A stretch of 64,000 nt of DNA from Halicephalobus mephisto (Eukaryota > Nematoda > Chromadorea > Rhabditida > Panagrolaimidae). Positions 12,390 through 25,022 of the stretch are shown one piece after another (position 1 is the first letter of the stretch; each line of letters begins with the position of its first letter). Made by a program: the position numbers and the translations under genes. The stretch lies in the NCBI GenBank assembly GCA_009193035.1, contig SWDT01000089.1:91407-155406 (forward strand). The letters are read 5' to 3'. The notes below the pieces were generated by a model that was given only the letters and a program-made list of their open reading frames with translations, was not told the DNA's origin and made no database searches.

Positions 12390-13480
12390 AAATAGAAATG
12401 AACAAGGAAGAACAGATAAGCTAGATCATTGGTCTTCAAAGCAAACAGAATTCTCTTAAAATAATATTCATTGAAAAATTCACAGAGATTTTGTTGACGC
12501 AATGATGGGTAATCCTTGAAATAAGTGATGAAGTAAGTAACGGCCATCACTTTGTTATTTTAAACAAAGTATACATTCAATCAAAGCCTCTTAAAATTTC
12601 TTGTTTAATCTTATTCAATGTTTTTCAAAGCAAGGTAATTCACAGAATTTGTAAGTTCTAGTTTTTACTTTTTGGTTTCTGAGCAATTTTCCGAGAATCT
12701 AGTTTACAGCTACTATCACCGGAAAAAGTACGTTTGTGAAGAACAATGATTAAGTAAGGTTAAAGTAGAGATAGAAAATTTTGAAAATTGGCAATCGGAT
12801 GTTCGATCATGTCGACAAATACACTTACGTTTTCTAAACGAAAGATATATGAAATTCTTAGCATTTATTTGATTTCCTCTCTCCGGAACATCTTTGTTAA
12901 TAATAAGCAACAGAATCTAAAGAACAATTTACTAAGATATGAAATCAACTATGAATAATTTTATACAGTTACACTAATTACGGTTGTTTCCTTTGCCACT
13001 GCCAAATTTACTATTCCAACAACAATTCTATTCATTAGTTTGTCGATATCATAATTTGAAAACTATAATAGTTGAAATATCTATATAATGATGGAAAATA
13101 TGGGATTGAAAAAGCGAACTTCACTTAAATTTGATCATTGTCCGCATTCACACTTTTAACAATCAATACGAATCAATTCAGTGCAGAATAAAAGTTAATT
13201 AAAATTACTTCCTCTTTTAGCAATTTGTCTTCATTTGGAAGTTTCTCTTAGTTAAGAAAATAAAAACTGAAATTATATAGTCAAATAATCGTACTTGAAA
13301 TAGACCAATTAATTCTTTTACATTTGTTTCTTGTGGAAATTTAGTCCCGATACGTAACTAAAATTTATGAGTCTTTAATTCCAAAAAGAAACATTCAATT
13401 TTTCATTAACTTCCTCTTTGCTACAGTATTTCTTTCCCACAATGAGCTCACAATCTGAGATTAGAGTTCACCACAATAGA
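12390..13480. repeat. Upstream part of a tandem duplication unit
   Basis: Blocks such as GCTAGATCATTGGTC, AACAAAGTATACATTCA and TCTTATTCAATGTTT recur in the same order, much diverged, at 15570-17270 before the second srt gene. This indicates duplication of a whole gene-plus-flank unit of about 3.8 kb. No coding sequence was found within it. Confidence 0.55.
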
Positions 13481-13498
13481 AAGAAAGTCATTCAAGGG

Positions 13499-13506
13499 TA
13501 TAAAAG
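13499..13506 (+). promoter_or_regulatory. TATA box of srt gene 1
   Basis: TATAAAAG starts 41 bases before the ATG at 13540. The surrounding 40 bases are nearly identical to those before srt gene 2. Confidence 0.6.
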
Positions 13507-13539
13507 ACACGAGAAATTGAAATTTACTCAAAAACAAAG

Positions 13540-14809
13540 ATGAATACTTTGCTGTTTGATAAACCTTATTACGATAAGTATTACAACTGCTCTGGAAGAA
13601 GTTATGAAGAATGGAAGGCATTGGGACACCCGAATTCTACCCTCGGACTCGTCTACTGTACTCTTGGGATAATTTTCTTGGTTTGTTTTTACCTTCTTAG
13701 GTTCTGAATGTGATTTTAGAACTCCAATTTCCTGTTTTCAAACTACTATGCTTATTTTCAGGCTCTTCTCTTGCCATTTATGGTGGTCTTTGTCAAATCC
13801 GATCTTATGAAGCTTTCCTGCTACAAGGTTCGTTAATATTGTGTATTTAGAAAATGATAACTCCCACTTTAGATAATGTTCTTCTTGGGTTTGCTTGACT
13901 GTATAGCCATTCCTATTGGAGGTTTTTACTGTGGATATGCCGCTACTGTTGGAATGATCTTTTGTATGGCTCCTATACTAAATTATGTCGTAGGAAGCTT
14001 GACTTTCGGTTTGTTTGATTATTATTTAAACATCTTTATTCTCTTTCAGCTTCTTGGACAGCGGGCTCATCATGCTGCATGTTACTTGCAATAAACCGAT
14101 GTATCGATATCATCAATCCTCGACTCGGAATCGTCTTGTTTGGTGGGAAGAAAACCTACTTTTGGATACTTATTCCATTTGGAATGTTGTTTTCAATTGC
14201 GTTTTTCCATCCTGCTGTTATTTTTAACTCGAATATCCAGGGTTTCATGCTAGATCCATTTTTCGGACTCCCGGAACGTAACGGAACCATCGACATAGAA
14301 CATGTATAGTTTCGGCATTTACTTAGTGTAACTGAATTACTCTTTTTAGTATCCACCCTTGATTGTTTCAATCTACAACATCACAGTTGTTGTTGTTCTC
14401 TTCACCGCATATGCGCTTCTGTGTATCTACATCACTATCAAATCCCAAACAGGAGATACTGTTAAAGTAACCCGGATGCAGAAGCAGGTCTTCATACAAT
14501 CACTGTTGGTCTGTACTGGAACTTTCACCGCTGCTTTGGTTTATGTAAGAGTTTTCTGGTTTTAATTGCTAAAGATGGTTTCAGCTCTACGTGCAATTGT
14601 TCCCTTCCCCCTTATGGGTTGTCATTACCGCAGAAATCAGTTGGCAAACAAGTCACGGTGCCACTGGGATCTCTTATGCTTTCTTCAATAAGACTCTGAG
14701 AAAGGAAGCAAAAAAGATATTCTGTGGTGATAAGCACAAGATTGGCGATAGAACACAGACAAAGATGCCACCGACCAGTGATAATCATTTATCGAATATT
14801 GAATACTGA
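13540..14809 (+). CDS. Serpentine chemoreceptor, class T (Srt) - gene 1
   Basis: Six exons (13540-13680, 13762-13827, 13873-14008, 14050-14303, 14350-14544, 14585-14809) give 338 residues, normal for the Srt 7TM family. Family marks are YYNCSGRSYEEW near the N-terminus, SCYKIMFFLGLLDC in TM2, CCMLLAINRCIDIINP at the end of TM3, DPFFGLPERNGT in the second extracellular loop, and WQTSHGATGISYAFFNKTLRKE at the C-terminus. These receptors sit in sensory-neuron cilia and bind environmental chemicals through G proteins; the ligand is unknown. Exon 1, intron 1 and exon 6 are almost identical to gene 2, while the middle exons are not. Relative to genes at 21.7 and 29.1 kb it has two extra introns. 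Confidence 0.92.
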
Positions 14810-15570
14810 GGAAAGAGTACCAACCACAAAATATTCCAGTATATAAGGATATATTTTGTATTCGAAACTATCTCAACAAATTTCAGTTTTATTCTAACTT
14901 TCATTTAAATAACATTCTATATTTTCATAATCAATAGACTAAAGTAAATATCTAATAAAAATTAACTCAAATGAAATAACTCTGTTCAATATCTAATAAA
15001 AGTAAAATGCGAATCACCAGTTCCACAGTAGAAAATATATTGTCTTACTGCAGTATAATTAACATTATTGTTGGAACAGACAACTAGGCTAAAAAGGGAG
15101 AACTAAAAACGATAGCCTGAATATCAGAAAACGTGGAATACTGTATATTATGAGAGAAACTCTGTGTTGTTATATGTGATATATAAATTGTATCTTATTG
15201 TTCTAGCAAAGATTATTATATTTTATTCGTTTTTTATTTTAATAATTATTTCTGGTTTGTCGCAGAATACAAAATGGCTCGTGATGTAAAACCCTCTGAA
15301 AATCGTTAAAGTCCAGTTATTGAAAAGAGGGAATCATCTTGGACGGAGAGTCCTGATGTTGAAGGTGATCAAATCCCCCAATGTAACTCGCATAGCAGTA
15401 GACAGTTATTTATTGTTATTATTTTCAGGTGTTCTCTCACTGTTTGTTATATTTAGATTGCTCCTCAGGTTATAGTATGCAGTAATTATTATAACTGAAT
15501 AAATGAAAAGGAATAATTCCTATTGGGCTAAAGCAGAACTGCGCCGAAAAGACTAGTACTCGCAACAATG
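14810..15570. other. 3' flank of srt gene 1
   Basis: 14810-15060 is near-identical to 18599-18830 after gene 2. 15063-15240 resembles the roughly 235-bp unit repeated at 41.14-41.72 kb, sharing GCCTGAATATCAG and TACTGTA. No gene was recognised. Confidence 0.55.
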
Positions 15571-17270
15571 TCCAAAGAGGATAGATAAATTGGATCTTTG
15601 ATCTTTGGTGAAAAAAGGAATAATATTCCTAAAACAAGATTAATGGAAGAATTTACAAGGAATTTTGTAGCACGGCAGTAGAGAATCTCAAAAAGTGATG
15701 GAATAAGTAATTCCAGTCGGATTATTGTTTAAATAAAGTATGCATCAGTCTAGATTAATCATTGTACATCTAATCTAGTCATGTATTGTTATATTTCTTT
15801 GAAAACGATTCGATAAAATACATACATCAAGTCAGAGCTTATGCTTTCATCCAGAACCTGTTATTAAATCTTATTCAATGTTTCTTGAAACAATATAATT
15901 ATGGTGTAAGAGAAACAATTATTTAACTTGAAATTCCCACATGATTGCCCAAAAGGAAAAACCTGATCAGCTAACTCATCTAGAGTATGATGAAAAGTCA
16001 GAATAGTAAGTCCTACAGTTAGTTGTTACTATATCTTAGTTAATCGTCTCTGAAGAATTTCCTTAAGCTTGGATGAGAACAGCTAGATAAGTAATCTCTT
16101 CTCCCTATGTCCCTAGAGATGTATTTGAATAAAGATATTCGGCATTCTAGATACAGTAGGAATCTATAATCTCATGCATGGATTAGACTGTTCAGCAAAT
16201 TACCAGAATGCTCCTATTACATTGGATTAGCTTCATCACAATATCTCTGAAAACTACATAACCTATAACATCTGTAATTTTTCAACCTTGCTTTTTCTTT
16301 TTGACTTGTTTTTTTTGAAAAATCAATTACATAACAGTTATCAGTAGAAAAAATTCATCACCTATGAAGAAGACTAACTGAAGTTAGTGGAGTTTAGGTA
16401 GTGTTAGAACAGAAATAAGAAGAATATCACTAATCTTTACTCAACAACAAGGCACAAGCAATAATTATATATCTCATACTCACAAAAAACAACCGAGGGT
16501 CTCACTCATGCTCCACAATATTCTACGGTCTCTGATATTGAAGTCATCTCTTTGGATACTCTCCTTCTAGTATAGTTTCTGTCCCAACAGGTAGAAAACA
16601 AACGCTTTGAAAATTGCTGGTCAAAAGTTCATTGACAAATAAGCAAACATATTTAAGTTTTCTAGGCAAACGATGTATGAAGCTGTTTCCATTTATTCAG
16701 TTTTCTTCTTCGAAAACAACTTCTACTGACAATGAGCAACAAGTTCTGCGAAACTATCCGATACAAAAGAAATAAATTCAAATTTTCACTGCGATTAAAG
16801 TCGTTTCTTTTGTCATAATTAAGTTGATTATTCCGATGATACAACTGACGGAAATCAATTCGTTGATATCATAATTTGTTCAGAATTTAAAAACCTAAAC
16901 GATCGAAAAATCCATCTAATGCTGAAAAGCATGGAATAAAAGTGAAGAAACTGAAAGTTATTTAATCATTGTTCAGTTTAACAACCCATCCTAATCTAGA
17001 GAGTTTTCTTCATTAAAGAAATAAAAGCCAAAATCTCGTAGTTCCGAAATAAAGTCAGAATTATGTACAAGAATGGAATCATTAATCCTTTTGAATCTTT
17101 TATAAGAATAGCTTTGGGATTTATACGTACTCTTCTCTTTAAAAATTGCTTTTTGAAGATTCAATTTTTAAAAAACAATTCTATTTCATCATAAATCACC
17201 ATTTTCTATAGAATCTTTTAAAATCAAACTATTAGGTCATACGTTAGGATTAAAGTCCATTTGAATAGAA
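15570..17270. repeat. Duplicated upstream flank of srt gene 2
   Basis: Diverged counterpart of 12390-13480, with matching blocks in order. No exon was found. The short frames at 16.6-16.8 kb lack splice context. Confidence 0.5.
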
Positions 17271-17287
17271 AAAAAGACACCCAAAGA

Positions 17288-17295
17288 TATAAAAG
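17288..17295 (+). promoter_or_regulatory. TATA box of srt gene 2
   Basis: TATAAAAG starts 41 bases before the ATG at 17329, the same spacing as gene 1. Confidence 0.6.
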
Positions 17296-17328
17296 ACACG
17301 AGAAATTGAAATTTGCTCAAAAACAAAG

Positions 17329-18598
17329 ATGAATACTTTGCTGTTTGATAAACCTTATTACGATAAGTATTACAACTGCTCTGGAAGAAGCTATGAAGAA
17401 TGGAAGGCATTGGGACACCCGAATTCTACCCTCGGACTCGTCTACTGTACTCTTGGGATAATTTTCTTGGTTTGTTTTTACCTTCTTAGGTTCTGAATGT
17501 GATTTTAGAACTCCAATTTCCTGTTTTCAAACTAATATGCTTATTTTCAGGCTCTTCTCCTGCCATTTATGGTGGTCTTTGTCAAATCCGATGTCATGAA
17601 GTTCTCCTGCTACAAAGTTCGTTAATATTGTGTATTTAGAAAATGATAACTCCCACTTTAGATAATGTTCTTCATTGGAATCATTGACAGTATACAGATT
17701 CCAATAGCAGGCTTTTATTGTGCATATGCCTCTGCTGTTGGAATGATCTACTGCATGGCTCCGTTACTTAACTATGTTATAGGATCTGTGGCAATAGGTA
17801 TACTCAATTATTTTAACACATCTTTATTATTTTTCAGGTACATGGGCAGGTAGCTCGTCATTATGTATGCTGCTTGCAATTAACAGATGCATCGATATTA
17901 TCAACCCTCGATTCGGGGCTGTCTTATTTAGCGGAAAGAAAACATATTTCTGGATGATGATTCCATTTGTATTTGTTTTTGTGGTCATGTTCTTCTATAT
18001 TACTATCATTTTCAACTCGAATCTGTATGCTTTCTTCTTCGATCCATTTTTTGGAATCCCGGAACGTCATGGAGTCATCGATGCAGAACATGTATAGTTT
18101 CAGTGTTAACTAACTTGGACTTAAATGATATTTTACAGTATCCCGCTTTCCCTCTTTCAGTTTACAACATCACGGTCGTCGTCGTTCTTTTTTGCGCCTA
18201 TTCATTCATTTGTGTCTACATCACTATCAAGTCCCAAACAGGAGATACTCTTAAAATAACTCGGATGCAAAAGCAAACTTTTATTCAATCCTTTTTAGTT
18301 TGTTCAGCGACTTTCATTGCCGCTTTACTTTATGTAAGGATTTTCCGTTGTTGATTACTAAAGAATTTTTTAGGTCTACATGCAATTCTTTCCTCCTCCA
18401 CTATGGATTGTCATTACCGCGGAGATCTGCTGGCAGACAAGTCATGGTGCTGCTGGGATCTCTTACGCTTTCTTCAATAAGACTCTGAGAAAGGAAGCAA
18501 AAAAGATATTCTGTGGTGATAAGCACAAGATTGGCGATAGAACACAGACAAAGATGCCACCGACCAGTGATAATCGTTTATCGAATATTGAATACTGA
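17329..18598 (+). CDS. Serpentine chemoreceptor, class T (Srt) - gene 2
   Basis: Six exons (17329-17469, 17551-17616, 17662-17797, 17838-18091, 18139-18333, 18374-18598), with every exon the same length as in gene 1, give 338 residues. Srt marks are conserved: YYNCSGRSYEEW, SCYKIMFFIGIIDS, LCMLLAINRCIDIINP, DPFFGIPERHGV and WQTSHGAAGISYAFFNKT. Exons 1-2 and the last exon match gene 1 almost base for base, including intron 1. Exons 3-5, which encode TM2 to TM6, differ at many residues (for example HPAVIFNSNIQGFML against YITIIFNSNLYAFFF). It is a tandem paralogue about 3.8 kb downstream. Confidence 0.92.
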
Positions 18599-18839
18599 GG
18601 AAAGAGTACCAACCACAAAATATTCCAGTATATAAGGATATATTTTGTATTCGAGACTATCTCAACAAATTTCAGTTTTATTCTAACTTTCATTTAAATA
18701 ACATTCTATATTTTCACAATCAATATAGACTAAAGTAAATATCTAATAAAAATAAAATTCGAATCACTAGTTCCACAACAGAAAATAAATTGTCTTACTG
18801 CAATATAATCAACATTGTATTTCTTTTTTAAATCTTAAT

Positions 18840-21660
18840 CAGGACTGTTCTTTTTCTTCTGTATATCCAACCATATATAAAAATTTGAAGAGATTTTTGA
18901 AGATTTTAAAGATATGGAAATTAATAAAAAGAACATTTTAATTGGAATTTTGATACTCGGGAGCTGAAAAAAGCTCATTCAATGGTTTTCAAAGAAAAAA
19001 GTAAGTTCTTAAAGTTAGCAAAATAATCTAAAATTGACTGTTTGTAACTATTTCTTTATTATATTCAATTTTAGGTTTAAGTGAAGTTTCTACTGAATTT
19101 ACTCTAGATCGTTCTGTGTATGCATTACTCGGGGACTGAACCAGGGAACTATTCTTTTATCCTATTTTCCTGAACACAACAACGAAAAGCAAATTCATCA
19201 ATCCTTTCTGTTCAAACTCAAGAAGCGCTTCAGTTATGGTAAATACAAACACTAAGAAAACATCAGTTCCTGTGGCGGTCATGTTCTCAAGTTAGGCTAT
19301 TAAAAGTTAACAATTGGACTTGTTTGGCTACGTTTACCGTAATTCTATAAAAAGTAATGAATAAGAATGAACAAAGAGTAGTTAGTTCCCAGGGGATAAA
19401 GGCATATTTAAGCAGATTATCTGCAAAATATTTGAAGGAAAAGGGAAATAGAGATTACCTGGCTTATAAGTCTATGATGTAGCATAACGTATAAAATTAC
19501 TTTAGGGAACTGAAAAAAATCCGCCATACTTGTTTGAATATCGAATTTCTCGTTTACAGTTTTTGAGTAAAATTACGAAACAGTAAATAAAGTGGTAGAA
19601 TTTTCCAGAATTTACAAAACATCTCTGAAACTTATTAGAAAGATATAAAGATTAATTTCCACAGATTTCAATTCTAATCGAAGAGGGTTAAAAACTTAAA
19701 TTTCATACGTGTTGTGACCTTTGAAAATGAGACTTGATGTAAAGGGATAATAGAGAGAAAACATCCTTTATCAGAACTTGGACCAGAGCATAAATTCCAC
19801 CCTTATATTAATGCCTCCGTGTCTTACTGTAATCATGACAGGACCTAGTGTTCAGGGAAGGTGTCTTAACAAGACGACAACCTCAAGTTCCACCAATATA
19901 GAATGTTCTTATTTTTACAATCCATACTGTCATTATAAAATATTAAAAATAAATAGAAAGCCACACAATTAACTGTTTCAAGCTCTGTGTCGGCTTCATA
20001 ACGAATTCATAACTTTTATTATATAATTATAAGTGCCTAGAACATAAAACCAACTCCCGTTTATAAAGTATTGATAATCGTAATATAGCATAGTTTATTT
20101 TTTCATTTAAGGTCAATGCGTTAAATATTTGGTTATGATAATATATCTAAACCATATGTAATTTAGAATTCAATAACCGGAAAACAGATAACTGTCTGAA
20201 TCATATGATCGTGATGAATAGGACTCAACTAATCAAAAAAGAAAATAAAAATTTACTGTACTAATGATGTAAAAATAAATGAAGAAATGTTTTAAATAAT
20301 ATTTTAAATGATGGTTCATAAACAGCATGTCTAAAACCATTGTAAGTTATAATTACTATATTACATAAAATTTTCAAGTTTGACAATCTGAAACTCAATA
20401 TCAACATCATAAAACGTAATCGAATTTGTTGACTGCACATTAAAGAAGAAATCAGTTAAATTACAAAAAATATCATCCAGGTTATTGCAGAAATAAATGG
20501 ATTTACTTATTTAGTCCTTTTGTTGAGCTGATGATCAAAACATCATTTCAGAAAGTTTGCATAAAAATGATTGAAATTTGAGAAATGTCGAAAATTTTAT
20601 TTTTGATTAAGATAAAAAACTATAGATTTTGAGAAATATACTAAATGTTATAAAAGTCATTAAAAGCTGACAAAAAATTAATACTCAAGAGATATTTGTA
20701 GCTGACAAATTGAGCAAAAAATAAGAGCAGGTGCAATTAGTCATTTTAAGCAATTCTTTACTATGACAATTAGTAAATTAACTTTTACACTTCCGATTTT
20801 TTGGCTTTTCTATTTAAACTTGTTTGTACTGTTAATATCTGTGAATAGAAAACTTTGAAAAACAAAAGCAATTGTGACGTTAATATTTCAAAGATATCAT
20901 GGTTTTGTTCTTAATATTTTTGAATGTTGGTTTACGTTTAGAAAGAAATATTTAAAAATTTATCCTACTATTATTGAAAGGTGTAATCAGTGTTGTTTTT
21001 TAATATGAAATAGATTAATTCGTACCTTAAAAGATTATAGGAGAAACTAATTGAGACCATTTTGAGGGTATCGGTAAAAATTTTCACATCTTAGTCTATA
21101 ATTGATAAAAGCAGACGATTAACATATCAATTAACAAGTAGAAAACTTTCATATCAAGTCAATAAAGTTGCATTTTGCTGTATCTTCTTCCAACTAAGCT
21201 ATGGAGTTTTTCAGATCTGATTAAGAATTACTTTCTGAAGCAATAACTCATGTATCAAACCAAGAAATTTCCTACAAATATTGCATAAGTTGCAATCACC
21301 ATTTAAAGTTCTATAAATAGTTATCATTGTTATAACTTACTCTAGGAATGTTAAAGGCTAAATTTGCAGAAATTAGAACTTAATAAAGAAGTGTTAGCAT
21401 TTCCAGATAAATACTTTCCTTAATGAGATAGAAGCATTATGAAAATGTGGTACATGAATGTTTCCCTTCAACGAGAGTTCTATTGCTTCATAAAGTTCCT
21501 CTTACGACTTGTGCAAAAATTGTAGGTTTCTACTGTATTAATATGTCACAAACACAGTATATTTCTTTTCTGTGTAATTAAAATGAAAGGGCAGTTCTCA
21601 TAGAAAATTGTTACTTGATTGGGCGGTGTCTATGGCACCTCGGTAAGACTGAGCATTACC
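18840..21660. other. Intergenic spacer in the srt cluster
   Basis: About 2.8 kb of unique-looking AT-rich DNA. The 64-codon frame at 19778 has no splice or family support. No repeats or RNA genes were recognised. Confidence 0.55.
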
Positions 21661-21675
21661 CTGCATACTTGTAGC

Positions 21676-21685
21676 TATATATAAG
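21676..21685 (+). promoter_or_regulatory. TATA box of srt gene 3
   Basis: TATATATAAG starts 47 bases before the ATG at 21723. Confidence 0.6.
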
Positions 21686-21722
21686 TGCTATGTATTTGTT
21701 CTGAATATTCATTAAAGAAACA

Positions 21723-23181
21723 ATGAATGCCCTATTGTTCAATCCGGAGTATGTTGGTAAGTATTACAACTGTTCTGGAAGAAGTTATGAACAATGGAAG
21801 GAATTAGGACATCCGAATGTTCTTTTGGGATTTATTTATGCTTTTATTGGAACTATATACATGGTCTTATTATTCCCATTCATGGTGGTGTTTATCAAAT
21901 CTGATCTTATGAAGTACTCTTGCTACAAGGTGAGTTTTCTAATAAAGAACTTCCTTTTATAAATATTCTGTTTCAGATAATGTTCTTCCTCGGAATCATT
22001 GACTGTATCCAGATCCCAATAGGGGGCTTTTATTGCGGGTACGCAACGGCCATTGGCATGGTCCACTGTATGGCTCCAACAGTTAACTACATTGCTGGGG
22101 GTCTTGCCTTAACTTGTTGGTTCAGCGGGTCGGCAACATGTATGCTTCTCGCCATCAACCGTTGCATCGACCTAATCAATCCACAACTCGGACAGAAACT
22201 GTTCGGTGGGAAGAAAACACTTATTTGGTTGATGATTTGTGTTATTTATTTCATTGTTACGTTTTTCTTCCACACTACTTCAACCTTTAACTCAAATATG
22301 TACGCTTTCTTTTTCGATCCGTTTGTGGGAACTCCCGAGAGAAATGGCACTGTCGATACTGAACATGTAAGCTACTTTAATTGTAGTTTTCTAATATCCC
22401 TACTTTGCAATTACAGTATCCTCACATTGGGCACACAATTCATAATATTACTGTTCTGATTGTGCTCATCGTTGCCTATTCTTCTTTATTTGTTCATATC
22501 TCCATTCAAGGTGCAAAGTCAGGGAACCGTGTAATGATAAGTAAGGTTCAGAGACAGACATTTATCCAATGCACCTTGATATGTACCGGGACCTTCATTA
22601 CTACTGTCGTTTATGTAATTTTATTTTTTTAAATAATAGTTAACCCTTTGTTATGTTGATAAGTTTCACAAAAGAGTGATTTTTCCGTCTATAAATCACC
22701 CAATATTCGCTTTTTTGTATTTAAATTGAATTTAGCTCGGTTTTCTTTTTTTTGTAGAAACATAGATCAGATTGTAGGAATACAAAAATTAACGAAAAAT
22801 AATACTATTTTGATTGGATTTTTAATATGTAAAGAATGGAACTGAATGAGCAGTTCCTAAACGAAAAAATTGCTCTTTTGCGCTACTGTTTTCAAGTAAT
22901 TTGAGATTGATTATTCGTTGAAACCATTGTTTTACCGATTTCATTTCTAGGTGTATATACAGTTTGTGCCGACTCCACCTTGGGTTGCTGTTTGGGTGGA
23001 ACTTGCTTGGCAGTTGAGTCATGGAGCCCCTGGAATATCCTATGCCCTACTCAATAAGACGATGAAAAACGAATTCGTCAATGTTTTTTGCTTCCATTCG
23101 AGAAAAATCGCAATTACAGATGTGAATGCCAAGGAACATAAAGTTAATACTAGTGAGCATCCCTCTACCTTGAATTATTGA
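21723..23181 (+). CDS. Serpentine chemoreceptor, class T (Srt) - gene 3
   Basis: Four exons (21723-21929, 21977-22366, 22417-22614, 22951-23181) give 341 residues. Compared with genes 1 and 2 it lacks the introns after residue 47 and within TM3, so the first two and the middle two exons are fused. Srt marks are YYNCSGRSYEQW, SCYKIMFFLGIIDC, TCMLLAINRCIDLINP, DPFVGTPERNGT and WQLSHGAPGISYALLNKT. The C-terminal tail is rich in polar residues and ends LNY. Intron 3 is 336 bp, longer than the others. Ligand unknown. Confidence 0.93.
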
Positions 23182-23537
23182 AAATGAAGAATTGTGTTTA
23201 TTTAACTATAGTTATCATAATTTTATAAGAAACAATATGTGAGAAATATAAAGAATCTGTTATTTTTGCTGAAAGGTAGACATAAGTTTAACTCGATTAT
23301 CTATCAAAATATCTGGAAAATGATATAAATTGTTCAACTCATGATTTCATGAATCAGCACAAAATACATAGTTATTTTTGAAAGTTAAAAAAAATAGTTA
23401 GTCTTTTTATAGACCAAATTCCTTGTTTAAAACTTTTGGAAAAAATTACAAAGTAGTAGACAAAGTTTTGGGGAAATCTGCCAGGTGTCTCTGAAACTTA
23501 TTGAAAAAATGTAAAAATTAATTTCTGTTTTCCATTC

Positions 23538-23766
23538 TGTTGGATCGTCGCTGGGGAATCCGGATCCGCGTATAGATACAAATATATGGGAACAACTTTA
23601 TTGGGGCCTCAGGCACGAGATAACACACAACTCTATGTCAATTATTGCGCAATCTCCAAATTGCCGCCAATCTGCAATCGTACGCCTTTCGTTGGTCCTC
23701 AGGGTATTTCCCTTCGGGACCAACGCGGTGTGGTTTGCGCTCAAATAGATCATACACAATCCAACA
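23538..23766. mobile_element. Short inverted-end element, possibly a solo LTR
   Basis: A 229-bp GC-richer segment begins TGTTGGATCG and ends CAATCCAACA, so it has TG...CA ends and an 8-base inverted terminal repeat like an LTR. It contains a strong hairpin at 23691-23724 (GTTGGTCC pairing with GGACCAAC, and AGGG with CCCT inside). No clear target duplication was seen. A 50-bp structure with the same ends (TCTGTTGGATT...AATCCAACAGA) lies at about 24876-24933. Confidence 0.45.
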
Positions 23767-23769
23767 GTT

Positions 23770-24960
23770 TAATTGTTTCTTTGCACATGATCAGTAAATT
23801 TTCGTTAAAAACATGTCGTTAGATTGTTTACAATATATTATCAAAATTATGACACCGATGATATTCCATCCAATTGTATACGTGTATTTGTATTGGTAAT
23901 TAGGAATACAAAACAAAATATAATTGGAAATACAAAACAAAGTACAAACTGTCATTTTACTAGCTTCACTGTGATATTAAACATCGGGTTCACAATACGG
24001 TATAAGAAATAACTTGGTTAGTAGAATGGACATTTTCGAACAGTCAATACCAAAGAAAAAATATATAACTCCATTTTAGTGGGAAAGGTAACTTTTTCGT
24101 TTGATAGTATTCAAACTTTTCTTTTAATTTCGATTATAATTTTTTTCGACGATTTTTACATTTTCAAAAACAGCAAATGTTGAATTATGCATCAATGTAG
24201 TAAAATGGGAATTGCTACGATCTGTGATAGATAGAGCTTCTGGAGCTTTGTTATTCAGCAGAAAACTGTAAGATCTTACTGTGTTTGCGGCATTAACATA
24301 CGATTTATTCATTCTTCGATTAGTAGATAAGATAAAGAAGAGGCACTTGTCCAAATGATACTGATCAAGTTACGGTTAAAGTAAAAAACTGACTCTCTTT
24401 TACTTCGGTCGCGTCTCTCAACGTCTGTTGACCGGGTGGAACGTGCTTCTCTTAAGGTCATTGGTAGTTTACTTCCGCCTTTTGTACCTACATCAACGTA
24501 AAAATAGCCAAAAATAATTTCAGTTTATCTTAAATAAAATAAGAAACAAATTATTAAAAATGTATGTTCAATGGTTTCAAAATAGAAATGGACTCGTTTA
24601 TTGACAAATAGTCAAATTCACACTTCTTTCGTTATTTTATCATCCACAAGTTTTTTCATTTTATCTTTGAAGTTTCGTACTGGTAAATTATTTTACGACA
24701 CAAGAGTCAATAGAAATTTATTCATTTTTTTTCCTTTCAAAAATTAAACATTAAAATGATCGCCGCTTGAAACAGCATTTTTATCAATTTTAAATCATGA
24801 GAACATAAACTTTATTCAACGCAGCTTAAACAATATTCAGAAAGTTGCATCTATGAATTCATATTGAACTCTGAGTCTGTTGGATTCAAGGGAGTAATAC
24901 TCATTTTACTAAATTATAATCCAACAGATTGAAAAATATAAACAGAATGCCTTCGGGACA
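23770..24960. other. Intergenic spacer
   Basis: No gene was recognised. 24400-24480 is unusually GC-rich for the region (it includes TCGGTCGCGTCTCTCAACG) and looks like old repeat sequence, but I cannot classify it. Confidence 0.45.
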
Positions 24961-24974
24961 GACGACTAAGGCAC

Positions 24975-24984
24975 TATATAATAA
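24975..24984 (+). promoter_or_regulatory. TATA box remnant of the srt pseudogene
   Basis: TATATAATAA starts 48 bases before the decayed ATG at 25023, keeping the spacing seen at the intact genes. Confidence 0.45.
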
Positions 24985-25022
24985 TATTATGGATTCTTTG
25001 AATCAATTAGAACACAAAAATA

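Larger units (their letters stand above)
10250..12390. other. Intergenic region, no gene recognised
   Basis: AT-rich spacer between the P450 and the srt cluster. It contains a MITE (10657-10829), an SL1-like sequence (11150-11171), and a degenerate block at 10310-10440 related to sequence at 12.4 and 15.6 kb. Short reading frames here have no splice or family support. Confidence 0.6.

Noticed and set aside
12191..12550. 119-codon minus frame
   Set aside because: Lies in the duplicated upstream flank of the srt genes. The counterpart at 15.6 kb has no such frame, and there is no family similarity or splice context.
23586..23822. 78-codon plus frame
   Set aside because: Lies across the LTR-like unit and includes its hairpin; no coding family recognised.
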